From the NCBI RefSeq assembly GCF_030272615.1, contig NC_081410.1, positions 221,333,415 through 221,397,414 of the forward strand: a stretch of 64,000 nt of DNA, given 5' to 3'. The translations under genes were made by a program, and so were the position numbers. Each line of letters starts with the position of its first letter. Position 1 is the stretch's first letter. Shown here piece by piece: positions 47,801 to 59,870 of the stretch. The notes under the pieces are model-generated. The model did not search any database, was not told where the DNA came from, and worked only from the letters and a program-made list of their open reading frames with translations. This DNA comes from Cryptomeria japonica (lineage: Eukaryota; Streptophyta; Pinopsida; Cupressales; Cupressaceae).

Positions 47801-49710
47801 CTAGTGCTACCAGCCACCTTTCATGAATTTTTGATTAGCCACATCTATAGGGAAGGCAATGGAGAGGCCGACATACTCTCTAAAATGGTGATTGTCGATG
47901 GTGACCCCCCATTGGCACTTTGATTGGGTCGTTCTGACTGGTTTGATTTTCCCAGATGAACTTCCACCGGTTGATATGGTCTGAGTATCTTGCCAAGTAA
48001 TGGTGCTTTCCGATTGAGTCTGTCAGTTGTGGTCTCAACTGATTGTCTTCTCCTTCCAACTGATATGTTTCTCCGATTAACCTATCGATGTTGGTACTGT
48101 AGTATTGCCTCCACCGGTTGATATGGACTCCCGACTATCTCACGGATGGTGGTGCTCACCAGTTGAGTTACTTGCCGATTTTTTTCTCCATTTCTCCTTC
48201 TGGTTGAGAAGTTTCTTTGATTGAATTACCGGTTGGGCCACAAACCGGTTGTATTGCCTCCCTGCTTGCCTCTATATTTTTTACTTAACCTAATGATCGC
48301 GGCTTCTAGTGGATAGATCGATCGATTGATGTGTTCACTAGTTAAGATTTCCTCTTGCCACCGAGTCATGGTTCTCTGCAGTCATTATTGGTCTGTGTCG
48401 GTTTGTGCCCCATTGCAATTGGGCATGTGTGTACTTTTAAATGATATTTTGTTACGACTAGATCCTATCTGGATATGCATATAATTACTTGATGGATAAA
48501 GACGGTCGACATAAGTTAACAAACTTTGGACCAAAAGTTGATTGGACACTGTCATTTCACGTGTGTGTGTATTCAATAGACATGTGCTACTTGCCTGGCT
48601 CCCGTATCCCTTGGTTTGATGACTTTCTACTTAACACTGGAATGCCCTCATTTCCCATCAAACATTTGCATTTTTCACTCGGTGACTTGCCATGGAGTCC
48701 CCATTCTCCTTGAAGCTACTTGTCGATAAATGGCCTTCCTGGGCAAAATCACTAAGAAACGTTTGCAGGAGGTCCTCTACTCTTGACACCCTCTCATTCT
48801 TAATAGCCTTAAAAGGATATTGGGGAAGGAATTCCTTATGGCTTATCATAGGTACAGAGCCAATGTTGATATCCCGACCTTTTTTCTTGCAATGGTCATA
48901 TACATGGGGACTAGCAAGCAGAGAGTGAAGCTTTTAACTCAAATGGTGTTTAAACACCACCTGCTGGGGGAGATTGATGTTGCATTGGACAATATTGATG
49001 ACAACCTGAGAATACTGCTTCCCCAAAATTATTATATGTCCTTGGGCAACAGGGCGAAGGTGAGAAATTTTGTGATTGTGAACTCTCTGGATTTTGATGC
49101 TCTTCAAGAAACTTGGCCTGCCATTACCAAGAATATTGAATTTCTGCTTAAGGTAACAGGCATTCAAAATGGCTTCACGTCAAAATGGAGGGAAAAGTAT
49201 CTTCGAGATGAAGTGTTAGCGGGTGCAAAAGGTTTGGTATTCTAGAGAATGGGGACTTGGTTGATGGCATTGACTGGGGGTTTGGGCTTGGCGAGGAGTG
49301 GTTCCCTAATGACTACCGACTCCCTAGGGAGAAGGCTAAATCAACGGCTCATTCCACCTGTGGCACTGAATGCCCTATAATCCTGGATGCGGCTCGTGCT
49401 CCTGTGGATGATGACTTAGAAGACTCCCATTGATTCCGGTCGTCACCTTTCTCCAGTTTCTCTATTTTCTGGTTATTGTTTTTTGTTTAAAGGCCTCTGG
49501 CCGATTCTGCTATCTTCAACGATTGTCGACTGGTGTTTTGTACTTGTCCAGCCTCTATTGCTAGTTCTTTTTGTATAAGGAATAGAGCTAGGGTAGGGGG
49601 TTTTCTTCCTGGTTCTTTCCCCCTACCATTCTCACTGAACCAGGCCTTGTATTCACCTATTTTGATTAATACAAGGGTGTTTCCCCTATGCAACTATTTA
49701 CTTATTAAAA
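47801..49710 (+). mobile_element. 5'-truncated LINE: RNase H end, extra ORF, 3' tail
   Basis: The sequence FLISHIYREGNGEADILSK at 47828-47884 is the C-terminal signature of LINE RNase H (compare HIYREGNNRADELANLG in LINE-2). A stop at about 47921 follows, then about 570 bp rich in ccaccggttgatatgg-like words. An unknown ORF comes next (48492-49433), followed by a 3' UTR ending ttacttattaaaaaaaaaa (to about 49710). No TSD could be found, and the left junction with element A is somewhere in 47797-47828. Confidence 0.65.
48492..49433 (+). pseudogene. Unknown ORF between LINE RNase H and LINE 3' tail
   Basis: Starts at ATG 48492 (MDKDGRHKLTNFGPKVDW). Frame changes near 48700 and 48815 and a TAG at 49243 break it, but coding-like sequence can be followed to a TGA at 49431, about 314 codons. 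It includes RIPWFDDFLLNTGMPSFP, ANVDIPTFFLAMVIYMG, LGEIDVALDNIDDNLRILLP and DWGFGLGEEWFPNDYRLP. I do not recognise the family and see no catalytic motif. It lies between two parts of a LINE, so it is either a third LINE ORF or a transduced gene. Confidence 0.5.
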
Positions 49711-51073
49711 AAAAAATTATAGGGTTAATTCCAAACTCGGGGTTTAACCTAAGCAAACCCCTATCAAACCAACAACATTTTTTTCCTTTTGTGTGTAGAC
49801 TCGTGTTCAACTACGGGTCCATGATAGAGATGAAATATCCAAAAGCACTCAAAATTCAGAGATAGACCATATCTCAAAAGCTCATCCAAAAACACTAGGA
49901 TAAGTGCATCCTAGGCACCATTGTCCTCTTATTTACAACTCAATTTGTAGGCACATTTTCTCCTCTACATCTTCTTTCTATATCTAGTTTAGTTTTATGA
50001 TTATTATTTTTGCATTTATCTATTTACGCCACCTTCTAGCCCTAATTCTCACATTTAATTCACATGCTTTCAATTTCTCATTTTCACTCAATCAAAATAA
50101 GTGGAATCCAATATGCATTTAGCCCTCTTCCTGATAGAGTTAAGGTTGAATCTACTGGGTTTATTATCCTTTTTTATGTAATCATTGTGAAATAGGTCTT
50201 GTTCCTATTTTGCATGCATAAACTAGTGAACCCTATTTCCATACATTTTAATATGACAAATCTGGTGCACCTAATTAACTCCAAATACTATAAATTAAAA
50301 TAGTTTGAATTTCAAATGGATATATCAGCTTATATATCTGATTACAAACTGAATAACAACAACATAATGTTGTAACATATCCCCAAAACTTAAAACAACC
50401 AACAATCAACACAACTACGCCTAGGAAGATCACTTAAAATAATACCTAAAGAAGCATTGAATGCTAAAAAGAAGTAACAAACAATCTTACAAATTTTCAT
50501 TTAGCCCAAATGCAATCTCTCGATGAGAATGTTTTTTACAATCAAAGGGTTTTCGTCCTTTGATCACCCAAAGCTAATGGATTTTTGTTCATAAGCCTTC
50601 TTGTTTGATGAGATAATAATTAGCATGCTTTTCAAGGATCAAGCTCACCATATTTATAACCTTCCAAATTCCAATGCCCATTGGGATGCATGACCATTTA
50701 GTTGTTAGCTATTGAGTTGTCAATTATGGAGTTTCTCCAAATCCCTTTTCATTTGTAATAGTTAATTTCTTTTGGACTTCTCGCTACATGACTTCAAAGG
50801 GAACAAATTACAATGCCTATATTGAGCCTCATAAATATCAAATTCAATATTTAATTACTCTCCTTATAATGCAAATGATTACACAATAATAAATATTAAA
50901 TTAATTACTCTTTTTGCACTTGTTCAATTAATCCATGGAAACATAAAATGAGTTATTATTTGCAAAAATATAAATTTAAACAAAAAAAGGACATGGTAAA
51001 TGGTGAGGTTTTATTACTCACCCCAAAAACCCTTATAGATGTATCCCAAATAGAAATCCACTTTCGAAATTTC
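49711..51073 (+). other. Old LTR-like and AT-rich DNA
   Basis: 49725-49770 (ttaattccaaactcggggtttaacc, aaacccctat) resembles the gag-only LTR around 24723-24765 (taattccaaaaccggggtttgacc). A ca|tttt...ggtg junction like the 23884 one may lie near 50250. This suggests a decayed LTR plus leader of a related Gypsy element. From about 50280 on I see only AT-rich DNA with no gene. Confidence 0.35.
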
Positions 51074-52068
51074 TGTCATACCCTAGATCTTTAACAACCC
51101 AATCTTATAAAGACACTCGTGACCTTTAGAATAACTTCATTATTTTTTTGTAAGGCCATGGATTTAACTATACACAATATGTTGGAATCTAAGAACATTG
51201 AGAAAGGAAACACCATAACACCAATATTTATACATAGAAAACCCTGCAAAGGGAAAAACCACAGTGGGGCTGATACCCACAACATCTATATACTTGATCA
51301 AGGTATAAAAATATTACATAAGAGGGTCTACACATGCAAAAAGGCCAACCGCCTAGAGCTCACTACTCAAACACAAAATAGGAAGTCTCACTGTCTTACA
51401 AAACATTTACAAGTGTTTACAAATGAAAATGAACTTATAAATAGAATATGACCATGTTGGATAAGTTTTGGTGAATGCTTTGATATCCTTCTCTGTACTC
51501 CAATTCTCTGATACTCTGTTCTATTGCCGGTTATGTTGTGCACGTGAAACTGCACACAGTCGCTTCCAATCGCTGACTAAAATGCATACCAAAACTCATT
51601 GAAATATTCGCAACCAAAATTTTCCATTCCATCCAATACATCTGATCTATCACTAAGGTGATCTTCTTAAATATCCTTCTAACTTAACCATGTCGGCTTC
51701 AACAAGAAATATAAACAAGTCGGTTGCCGGAACATAATGAAAATCAAACATAAGTCCAATGACCAAGTCGGCCATCACACGTTACCACCAAAATCCATGA
51801 AGACATAGTCGGGACCAAAAGATATCCTTACCCATGTCCTATCCATTATTGGGTTCTATATACACGTTACCGATAGTAGGACTTAGCCGGGTATGAAGTG
51901 AATGCCGGTGTCGGTGTCTGTGTAAAGCAATGTCAATACTAATATTGGTTAGTGTAATGCATGTCGGTTAACCAAACAATGAAACCATTTTCCTTGAGAT
52001 GATGAGTTGCTATCAATGACAACCCATAATACCATTAACCCTTGCCAAATGAGTGTCAATTGCCAACA
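51074..52068 (-). repeat. 3' LTR of Sirevirus-like element B (about 995 bp)
   Basis: On the minus strand it starts TGTTGGCAATTGACAC after CCAAAGAGGGAGAT. It contains caccaatatttatacatag and gggaaaaaccacagtgggg in the positions where element D has caccaatatttgtacatgg and gggaaaaaccacggtggg. The G-run is missing and the left end is an estimate. Confidence 0.55.
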
Positions 52069-52417
52069 ATCTCCCTCTTTGGCATTGATGGCAACACTCA
52101 TGTGAAAAATGATACCATCCATGAAATTGCCACTGAATCCATGAATCTGTTGATCTGCACATGTGTTTGCTATATACATCTGATGCTCCCCCTAAGAAAT
52201 ATACACATTTTTTACTTCTCCCCCTTTGACATCAATGAAAAAGCAGGGTGCCCACAAGGAAATCTGTACAGTTATAAACATGAGCCAGTTCTATACACAC
52301 TTCAAAATATCTACATACATTTTCTTCAAAAATGAGAAGTAATTATTCCAACCATTTTTAAGAAATTTGAGAATAGAGATAAAACTATTCAAGATGCTGG
52401 CATAATACTCTCTCTTG
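52069..52417 (-). promoter_or_regulatory. Polypurine-tract motifs of element B
   Basis: As in element A there are three minus-strand purine motifs: at the LTR edge (GCCAAAGAGGGAGAT), near 52183 (TAGGGGGAGCA) and near 52217 (TTGATGTCAAAGGGGGAG). The rest of the stretch is non-coding. Confidence 0.6.
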
Positions 52418-53453
52418 TCAAGTAGTGGGATCCTCCTTCTGCAAGTTAGAAATACACTCTGTTTTATGAAACAATAAATTATCAAAACGGGGACCAATCA
52501 AATTCTGGAGCTCATTTGCTCTCCTTATTATTTTGTCGCTATCCTTCTCCAGTTTCAAAATTTGATCCATAACCATCAAAATTGGACCATCTAAAGAATT
52601 TGTCAGATTAACTGCCAGGTTGTAGGACTTAGAAATCTGAATTAAGTTCTTCCTACAGTTTGACAATTGCTTGTCTATGGAGCTGGTTAGCTTATCAAAA
52701 TCTAGAGAAGTTTTATAAACATTACCTCCTTCAGCCAAATCTGTATCAATGGACTGCAAGCAGGTTTGAAGTTTCACCTTGTCAATCTCAATCATGCACA
52801 AAAATGTTAGCTTCTGAGCTACCACAAAATCTTCTTTAGCCTGTGTTAGTGAGATCTTCAATAAAGAATCATAACACTTTGGAATAAAATTAATTATTTC
52901 CTCTAATTTACTTGAAGAGCTTGCACCTTCTTGTACATGAAATTTTGGGATTAAAGGATGCAAATCCTCAAAACTGTGCTCAATCAATTTCCTGTCCTTT
53001 GACTCTTCCTGTGCTAATTCTTGTGTAGCATGTGCTTGAAGGGCTGCCACTACCAAAATCTTCTCTACCAATCACATTTTATGATAGGGTTTGTCAAAAT
53101 TGATGGAAAGTTGTGATAAATTTTCTTTAGCTATGGCAGAAGTGTCAATTGCCAAGCCGGAGGAAAGATCCACCATAGTCTCCTTACCCTTATCAGTCGG
53201 TGAGATAACTTTTGTATCCTTTAGCTCCTATGCACCGATGGCTTCGCCACTTAGTGCCTCATTCAAAACTTGAGTATCCTCTGCACCTATATCCTTATTT
53301 ACATCTACCCCTATATCCTCTATTATCTATACATTATCTATTGGGATGTCCTCTTATTCAAAATGAGACTCAGTAACTGGTATAGTGGTTTTCGGTTGAG
53401 TGCTTGCAGGTTTCTCAATATCTACAGTTTGTTTTGATAGTTCTGATACTTAA
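52418..53453 (-). pseudogene. Accessory ORF of element B, C-terminal part
   Basis: The 217-codon piece 53071-52418 is open (LQNLIGPRFDNLLFHKTE near its end, comparable to LKSKLGPKLNSLITQRVD in element A). Coding-like sequence continues upstream in minus sense to 53454 with stops, including Thr/Asp-rich parts (KGKETMVDLSSG). The LTR of element C cuts it at 53454. It is probably a helical protein without a recognised domain, in the same position before the polypurine tract as in A. Confidence 0.55.
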
Positions 53454-54928
53454 TGTAAGTACAGATCCAATAGCCAACAAGATGAGAGGGGGGGGGGGTG
53501 AATCATACAAACTTAATCATCCATAAAAACATCAGATTCAACCTCGGTAACATATATATCAGTCATATGACCAAAACTGTCAAACATGCAAACTCAAAAG
53601 CATATGAACAATATAAACCTCATAACACCAGATTTAACGTGGAAACCCAAATAGGGAAAAACCATTGTGGCATTTCGGACCCACTAAGAAATATACTCTT
53701 CTAGAGTATGCTCGATTAAAAGCAAATCTTGTTAAAGATTACAAACACATTGCTAGATGTGACCCGGTTAAGGGATTTCCCTCAGATCTGTTAGGATCTT
53801 CACTTTATTAGAAGTGACCTTGTTAAAGGATTTCAAACACTCAATAAGAATGTCACCTTGCTAGAGGATTTACATATAAGACTGTTAAGTCCACTCGATT
53901 AAGAGATTTTCTGCTACTTCTCAAAATAACAGTAATAAAAATATGTCTGCAACTTCACATCTAAAAATGCTAAAGCAGATTCTTATTTGCTCAATATAAT
54001 CAATTCATAGGACTTATCTTGTCCCTCTGCTGGGCTCTATACTCTATTATCAAAATAGGTCTTCAAGCTTCTGTGCTTGATAATCACTATGTAGCATCCT
54101 TGTGCATACACTTGCCCGCATACATTGTTTATCAACAGTTTCCTATTTATAAACAATCTTCTAACCACTTAATCTCCTTGATCACATTTCCCATGATCAA
54201 TCATAGCCATTAGATCTTCAATCTTGTCCAGGTTCAATGTATCCTTCAATCTGAAAACGTTTTACCCCACCTTGGAACTTGTATTTTCACCTTGGAACTT
54301 GTGTTAGGGTATTGCGGTTCAATTTGAGCTGTAGATCTTCCTGTCGACCTTTCTTTACCATAGATTCTTTAACAATCTTCATACACGGCTTACCAATCAT
54401 TTAATCCACTCCAGCTCATTAGCTTCCTTCATTAAATATCACATGTAAACATTTAATGCATTTTGTTATAGCTCGGTTGTAACTCGGTAAATACTAAACT
54501 TCACTCGATAGACATTCTGCCTTCATTAACCGATAGCAATAACCTTAGGGTTTACCGACTAGGTTCCTTAGGGTTTACCGACTAGGTTCTTTGCTCGGTA
54601 ACATAGTATAGTATTAACCTTTCAAACAATAGCATATGTAGGATATCAAAACAATCTAAACATCATGATCTCATCATTGTCTGACTCGGTAATAGTTGCC
54701 CATTGAATAACTTATCCCCTTATTCATCATATTCTTTCTGTGTCTTTTACCGACATCTTTATACTCATCAAATCATACTTCTTAAGATATGGCAACATCA
54801 TACTGAATTAGAAAATCAATTTCTTGACATCAATGACAAAATAATAATATTAAGACAGTAATCATCCTTAATCAGTTATATCCATAATCATCAACAACCT
54901 TCTCAATATCCTTATTGAAATGCCAACA
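53454..54928 (-). repeat. 3' LTR of Sirevirus-like element C (about 1475 bp)
   Basis: On the minus strand it starts TGTTGGCATTTCAAT after CAATGAGAGAT, a weak polypurine tract, and ends near GATCTGTACTTACA. Close to that end is a C11 run (G11 at 53488-53498 on plus), followed by gaatcatac as in the gtgaatc word of A and D. It is longer than the other LTRs. Confidence 0.55.
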
Positions 54929-55802
54929 ATCTCTCATTGTAATTGGAATGCCAACCTTCTTCTTGTCTGTTATAATGCAAACATGTTTGTCTACCAGTTG
55001 CTTATCCTTAGGCAATCGAATATTATGTGATTACACAAAATTGGAACTTAACTCATAGCCGAGACCCAAAAGAACTCTCACCCATATATCAATTATTTCC
55101 TTTCTAATCTCTTCAAGTCTGTTCAACACAAGACTATTAATTCTGTATTTGGGGTTGAATTCTAATGATCCAGTTTTATTGATTAAATCATCCATTTCTG
55201 GAGGAGTTATTGAAGGACAAAGATTGACCAATTCGGTCTCCTTAATTTGCCTATCTAAAGACTGAGCATGTAGCTTTCTAACTTCTAATCTATCATGTAA
55301 CTCCTTAGGCAAAACTTTCTCTAATTCTATCAATGCCCTACTGTATGAATCAAGATATAAAAGAATGGCCTCTTCTATTTGCTTCTTGTCCTCCTCATCA
55401 AAATTGTCAAAGAATGAAGAAATGCTATCTAGATTACCATCATTAACTATCTATTCAATCAAATCCTGAGCATTCATTTTCTTCTTATCGGTTTTCCTTT
55501 TAGGATCAGGTTAGGCTTGCTCATCAGACTTGGGATTTCTCTTATGTATAATAGTGATCTTTGGCCTCTGGGGAGTCTCCTTGATAGGTTCTTGCTTTTG
55601 TTCTTCTTTCTTCTCCCTCACCACTCTAGAAAAAAACTCCTTTCTTCCTAGGAACCTCCTTTATTTTAGTATCTGATTCTGTTTCAAAATAAACAATCAT
55701 ATATTGTTGGGTTGCCTTAGATTTATTCTTGGGTGGCTCTACTAGTGTCTGACTAGAAGGCTCAACTTCCAGTTGTTTGGAATTCTGTGATGTAATCAGG
55801 AC
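54929..55802 (-). pseudogene. Accessory ORF of element C, cut by the LTR of element D
   Basis: The open part 55333-55031 reads IELEKVLPKELHDRLEVRKL. It corresponds to the element A piece VEDLPNDLYLRLEAKRM. Upstream in minus sense, lysine-rich coding-like sequence in shifting frames (SISSFFDNFDEEDKKQIEEA, EPIKETPQRPKITI) continues to 55802, where element D begins. It ends directly before the LTR of C, so the helical C-terminal half seen in A is missing. Confidence 0.5.
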
Positions 55803-56862
55803 TGTTAGGTCCCAGAGACAACTGAGAGGGGGGGTGAATCAGTTGTCAACTAATTTCAAACCAAAAACCACTTAACCAATTTAATGCTTAATACTGGTAA
55901 ACCAGTTAAGTATGTCGATAGACAGTGTTAACAGTTAATAGCTATACCAGTAAAGAGTAATGCATGAAAAATAAACACAATGTCACCCACAACACATAAC
56001 ACCAATATTTGTACATGGAAACCCTGTAAGGGGAAAAACCACGGTGGGAAACCTTACCCACAATCAGATGATACTACTACAGATAGTAAGTGTACATAAA
56101 TGGGGTCTGCACATGCAGAAAGGCCAATAGCTTAGAGCTCACTACTCAATCACAAAATGGGAGTCACACTGACTACAGTTGGATGGTTAAATCCAATAAG
56201 AATGTATTGCACAAAATAGCATCTTCATATGCTGGATTCAGTACCGATGTAATGCTGATATGCTTTCACAAAAACCTAGCTTCACCTTCAAATGATGTCT
56301 TCGTGTATAGCTCTACTTAATCTCGCATATACCTTCACACAATTCTTTTTCACATTCCACACTTGATCTTACAAATAAGATCTTACCTTTATACCATAAC
56401 CTAATACCAATTTTAGTAGGTCAGCTCTACAAGATATTACAATAAAAACATTTTACAAATAATATAATATACGATGCAATAACCGATTGAACATGTTGGC
56501 TTAATACATTTACAACAATAATTAATCAATTCCTTAGCGTGCCATGCTGATCTGGAAAAGATAAACCTACCGGTGTAACCCTAGGTAACCCTGGACCTAT
56601 TTGCCAGTAAAATAAAATATGCAAATATGGATATACCAATGATCAAAACTCCAGGACAAGACGTCCAAATGATGTCTTCGACATCACCAAGTGTCTTCCA
56701 CATCATTTCGAGTGTCGGTGATCATTAAATCCTGCCGGTGAACTATATACCAGTAACTGTGCAGTAGTTACTTGCTTGTCGGTGAATGCTGCTGGATCTC
56801 CAAAGTGCTAGTGTTTTAGTAGGTGTTGACATCAATGACAAAACCATACCAAAATACCAACA
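55803..56862 (-). repeat. 3' LTR of Sirevirus-like Copia element D (1060 bp)
   Basis: On the minus strand it starts TGTTGGTATTTTGG after CCAAAGGGGGAGAT and ends GGGACCTAACA. Near that end is a C7 run (G7 at 55828-55834 on plus). Both ends have the TG...CA form. Confidence 0.75.
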
Positions 56863-57266
56863 ATCTCCCCCTTTGGCATTGATGGCAACACAGGATGGAA
56901 AAACCATCAAAGTGCCAAAACAGAAATGCCAAACACCAAAAACCAACAATCTCTCCAGAAAAGATTATAACCAAAAATCAAAATACATATAGAGAGTAAT
57001 AGTCTCTCCCAAACAACAATCTCTCCCCCTGGGAGCAACATGTGTTTTTCAATACCAATCTCTCCTCGAAAGATAATGTGTTTTTCCATAGATATCTCTC
57101 CCCCTTTGACATCAAATGCCAAAGTTATAATAAAACCAAGTTCATGTACAAAATACCAATCAATTCAATATACCAACTACTCCCCCTGAGAAGTAGCTTC
57201 CTCATCAAAGACCGGAGTAAAAGATTTGTCTGTTAATTCCGCTGATTGATGACAATCATCAACTGT
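56863..57266 (-). promoter_or_regulatory. Multiplied polypurine tracts of element D
   Basis: Minus-strand purine motifs occur at the LTR edge (TGCCAAAGGGGGAGATTG), near 57020 (CAGGGGGAGAGATTG), near 57095-57115 (TTGATGTCAAAGGGGGAGAG) and near 57182 (TCAGGGGGAGTAG). No accessory ORF is present between pol and these motifs, unlike elements A-C. Confidence 0.65.
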
Positions 57267-58603
57267 CTAAGTCTCTACTGGTGGTGGTATGACTCCAAGC
57301 TAATCTCTGAGATATTCAAAAGTCTCCTTAGGCAAAGGTTTTGTGAAAATATTTGCAAGTTGTTCTTTAGTATTCACATAAACCAGTTTTATCTCCTTTT
57401 CTTCAACTTTTTCCCTTAGAAAATTGAGTTTGATAGAAACATGTTTTGTTTTAGAATGTAGTATTGGATTCTTAGATATATCAATTGTTACAGTGTTATC
57501 ACAATATATGGTAATAGGTTCCTTGCATTTTACCTTTATGTCTTTCAACATTTGCTTAAGCCATAGTACCTGTGTACAGTTAGTTGCTGCTACAACATAT
57601 TTTGATTCTGTTGTTGATAAAGATGTACAACTCTATTTCTTACTCAACCAAGAAACTAGTTTGTTTCCAAGAAAGAATGTTCCGCTGGTGGTGCTTTTTC
57701 TATCATCCACATCTCCTACCCAATTCGCATCTGTGTATGCATATAGATCAAAATTTTCATCTCTAGGATACCATAATCCAAGATTTATAGTGCCTTGTAA
57801 GTACCGAAAAATCCTTTTTACTGTTGATTCATGATTTTCTCTAGGATTACTTCGAAATCTAGAAACAATACATACTGCATTCATAATATCAGGTCTGGTT
57901 TGTGTTAAATATAGTAAACCCCCTATCATAGATTTGTATCTAGCTGGATTATTAGGTGTAGATTCATCCCTTTGAGATAATTTGTCATTTGTAGTCATAG
58001 GTGTGCTTACCGGTTTAGATTTCTCCATCCCAAATTTCTTTAGTAACTCTTTCAAGTATTTGGATTGACTCAAGAATATACCTTTATCAGTCTGTGAAAT
58101 CTGTAATCTTAAAAAGAATTTTATTTCTCCAATCATAGACATTTCAAATTCTTGTTACATTTTAGTAGAAAATTCCTTACATAAACCATCTTCTTCTCCA
58201 AAGATTATATCATCAACAAATACTTCTATGATCAAGATGTCATCATTAGTTATTTTGTAATATAAATTACTGTCTGCATTTCCTTTAGTAAAACCAATCT
58301 TTAAAAGATACTTATCCAATCTTGCATACCAAGCTCTTGTCGCTTGTTTTAATCCATACAGAGCTTTCTTTAACCTGCAAACCATATCATTGTCATCTGT
58401 CAAAGAAAATCCATCAAGTTGTTCAATGTATACTTCCTCTTCAAGATCTCCATTCAAAAATGCACATTTAATATCCATTTGATAAACTTTGTAGTTCTTG
58501 TGAGCTGCAAAGGCCAAGAATAATCTGACTGCCTCAATTCTAGCTACTGGTGCAAAGGTTTCATTGTAATCAATGTAGACACCTAAAAATGTCTCATTGA
58601 TCA
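57267..58603 (-). pseudogene. Copia pol, C-terminal part (element D): reverse transcriptase and RNase H
   Basis: One minus-strand frame carries the whole piece, with in-frame stops at 58157-58155, 57635-57633 and 57302-57300 before the natural-looking end at 57267. RT motifs: YNETFAPVARIEAVR, YQMDIKCAFLNGDL, LKKALYGLKQATRAW and FVDDIIFG (the catalytic YVDD with Phe). RNase H motifs: YTDANWVGDVDDRKSTTSG, LSTTESKYV, IYCDNTVTI and NIFTKPLPKETFEYLRD. The stops at 57633 and 57300 sit at expected Gln codons. The N-terminal half of pol is missing because the Gypsy LTR at 58604 interrupts the frame. Confidence 0.85.
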
Positions 58604-59848
58604 TGTATTAATTATTCCTCTAATTGATTAAATAATATTTATTATTTAATTAATTTAATTAATCTATTTCTTCTAATTTCATATTTCCTCATCATCTTAT
58701 TAATTATTCTATTTTCCTATTCTATCATCATTTAATCATTTTAATCATTTTCTAAATATTAATTAAATATTTATTATTTAATTAATTATGGTTAATTCCC
58801 CAATTTAAATAATCTTTATTATTTAAATAAACTAATTATTCAATTTCTATCTCTAATCATCTAATCATTCAACCCTCTTCTAAATATTAATTAAATATTT
58901 ATTATTTAATTAATTGTGATTTAATCCTTTAATTTAAATAATCTTTATTATTTAATTAAAGTCCATTTCTACATAATTAAATAGTTTCTTTAAATTATTT
59001 AATTAATTAATTATTTTGATTCTTCCATTTCCAAATCCCCAAATTCTAATTTCATTTAATTTCACATTCTTCTAATTTCTTCCAAATTCAATTACATGTG
59101 CATGATTTCAAAAACCAAATTGAAAATCAAAGTCAAGTTCTAAATATATTCAAATACTAAATTGAATTAATAAATTCAATTATTTGAATAATATCTCATG
59201 CAAATATTAAATTAATAATCTAAATCTAAATGCAAGCACATGCTAAGTTAATTAATTCAATCAATTAATTAATTAAATCATTTATCTCTCCAATTTCTAT
59301 TTCCATCTTTCAGTTAGTTTTTTTCTAAATTAAGCTCTGTGTCATCTTCTTTATTTCCACCAATCATTCTTTTTCTTCCTTCAGTCAGCTTTTTCTCAAT
59401 CAGTTGACTCAATTAATCTATTCAATCTATTGAGTTTCACTCCTACAATCAGTAGTTCAACTATCAACTTTCATTTGAGCTCACCTCAGTTCACACCTCT
59501 TGATCATTCCATTCCGCCTTTCAATCAATCTTCTCCAATTTTCTATAAATTGAGCATCCAATCTCCATTTTCAATCCTCCTCAATCTTTCATCTGAATCA
59601 TGAACTTTGAATCTTTGTGTCACTTGCAGGTTACCAGTGCAATATCTGAGAGCCATCATACCACGAAGAGGAGAAGAGCAGTAGAAGCGATATGCCATCT
59701 TGGGATAGGGAGTTTTGTTGAATGATTTTAATTCCTATTTCTTAATTGCATTATTTCATTGGTTTTATGTTTGAATTGCTTAGATAGTTAAGGATTTCAT
59801 GATTGTCCTTATTTCCTATTTAGCAATGGTATCTTTGAGCATAGCACA
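58604..59848 (+). repeat. 5' LTR of the 58604 Gypsy element (about 1245 bp)
   Basis: Begins TGTATTAATTATTCC immediately after the interrupted Copia frame and ends ATAGCACA before ttttggtgaaccc. It holds two copies of a block of about 128 bp (from about 58751 and 58879), each with a self-complementary attaattaaatatttattatt word. Confidence 0.65.
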
Positions 59849-59851
59849 TTT

Positions 59852-59870
59852 TGGTGAACCCGATGTGAAC
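59852..59870 (+). promoter_or_regulatory. Primer-binding site
   Basis: TGGTGAACCCGATGTGAAC lies 3 bp after the LTR end and differs by one base from the site of the gag-only element at 25296-25314. Confidence 0.7.
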
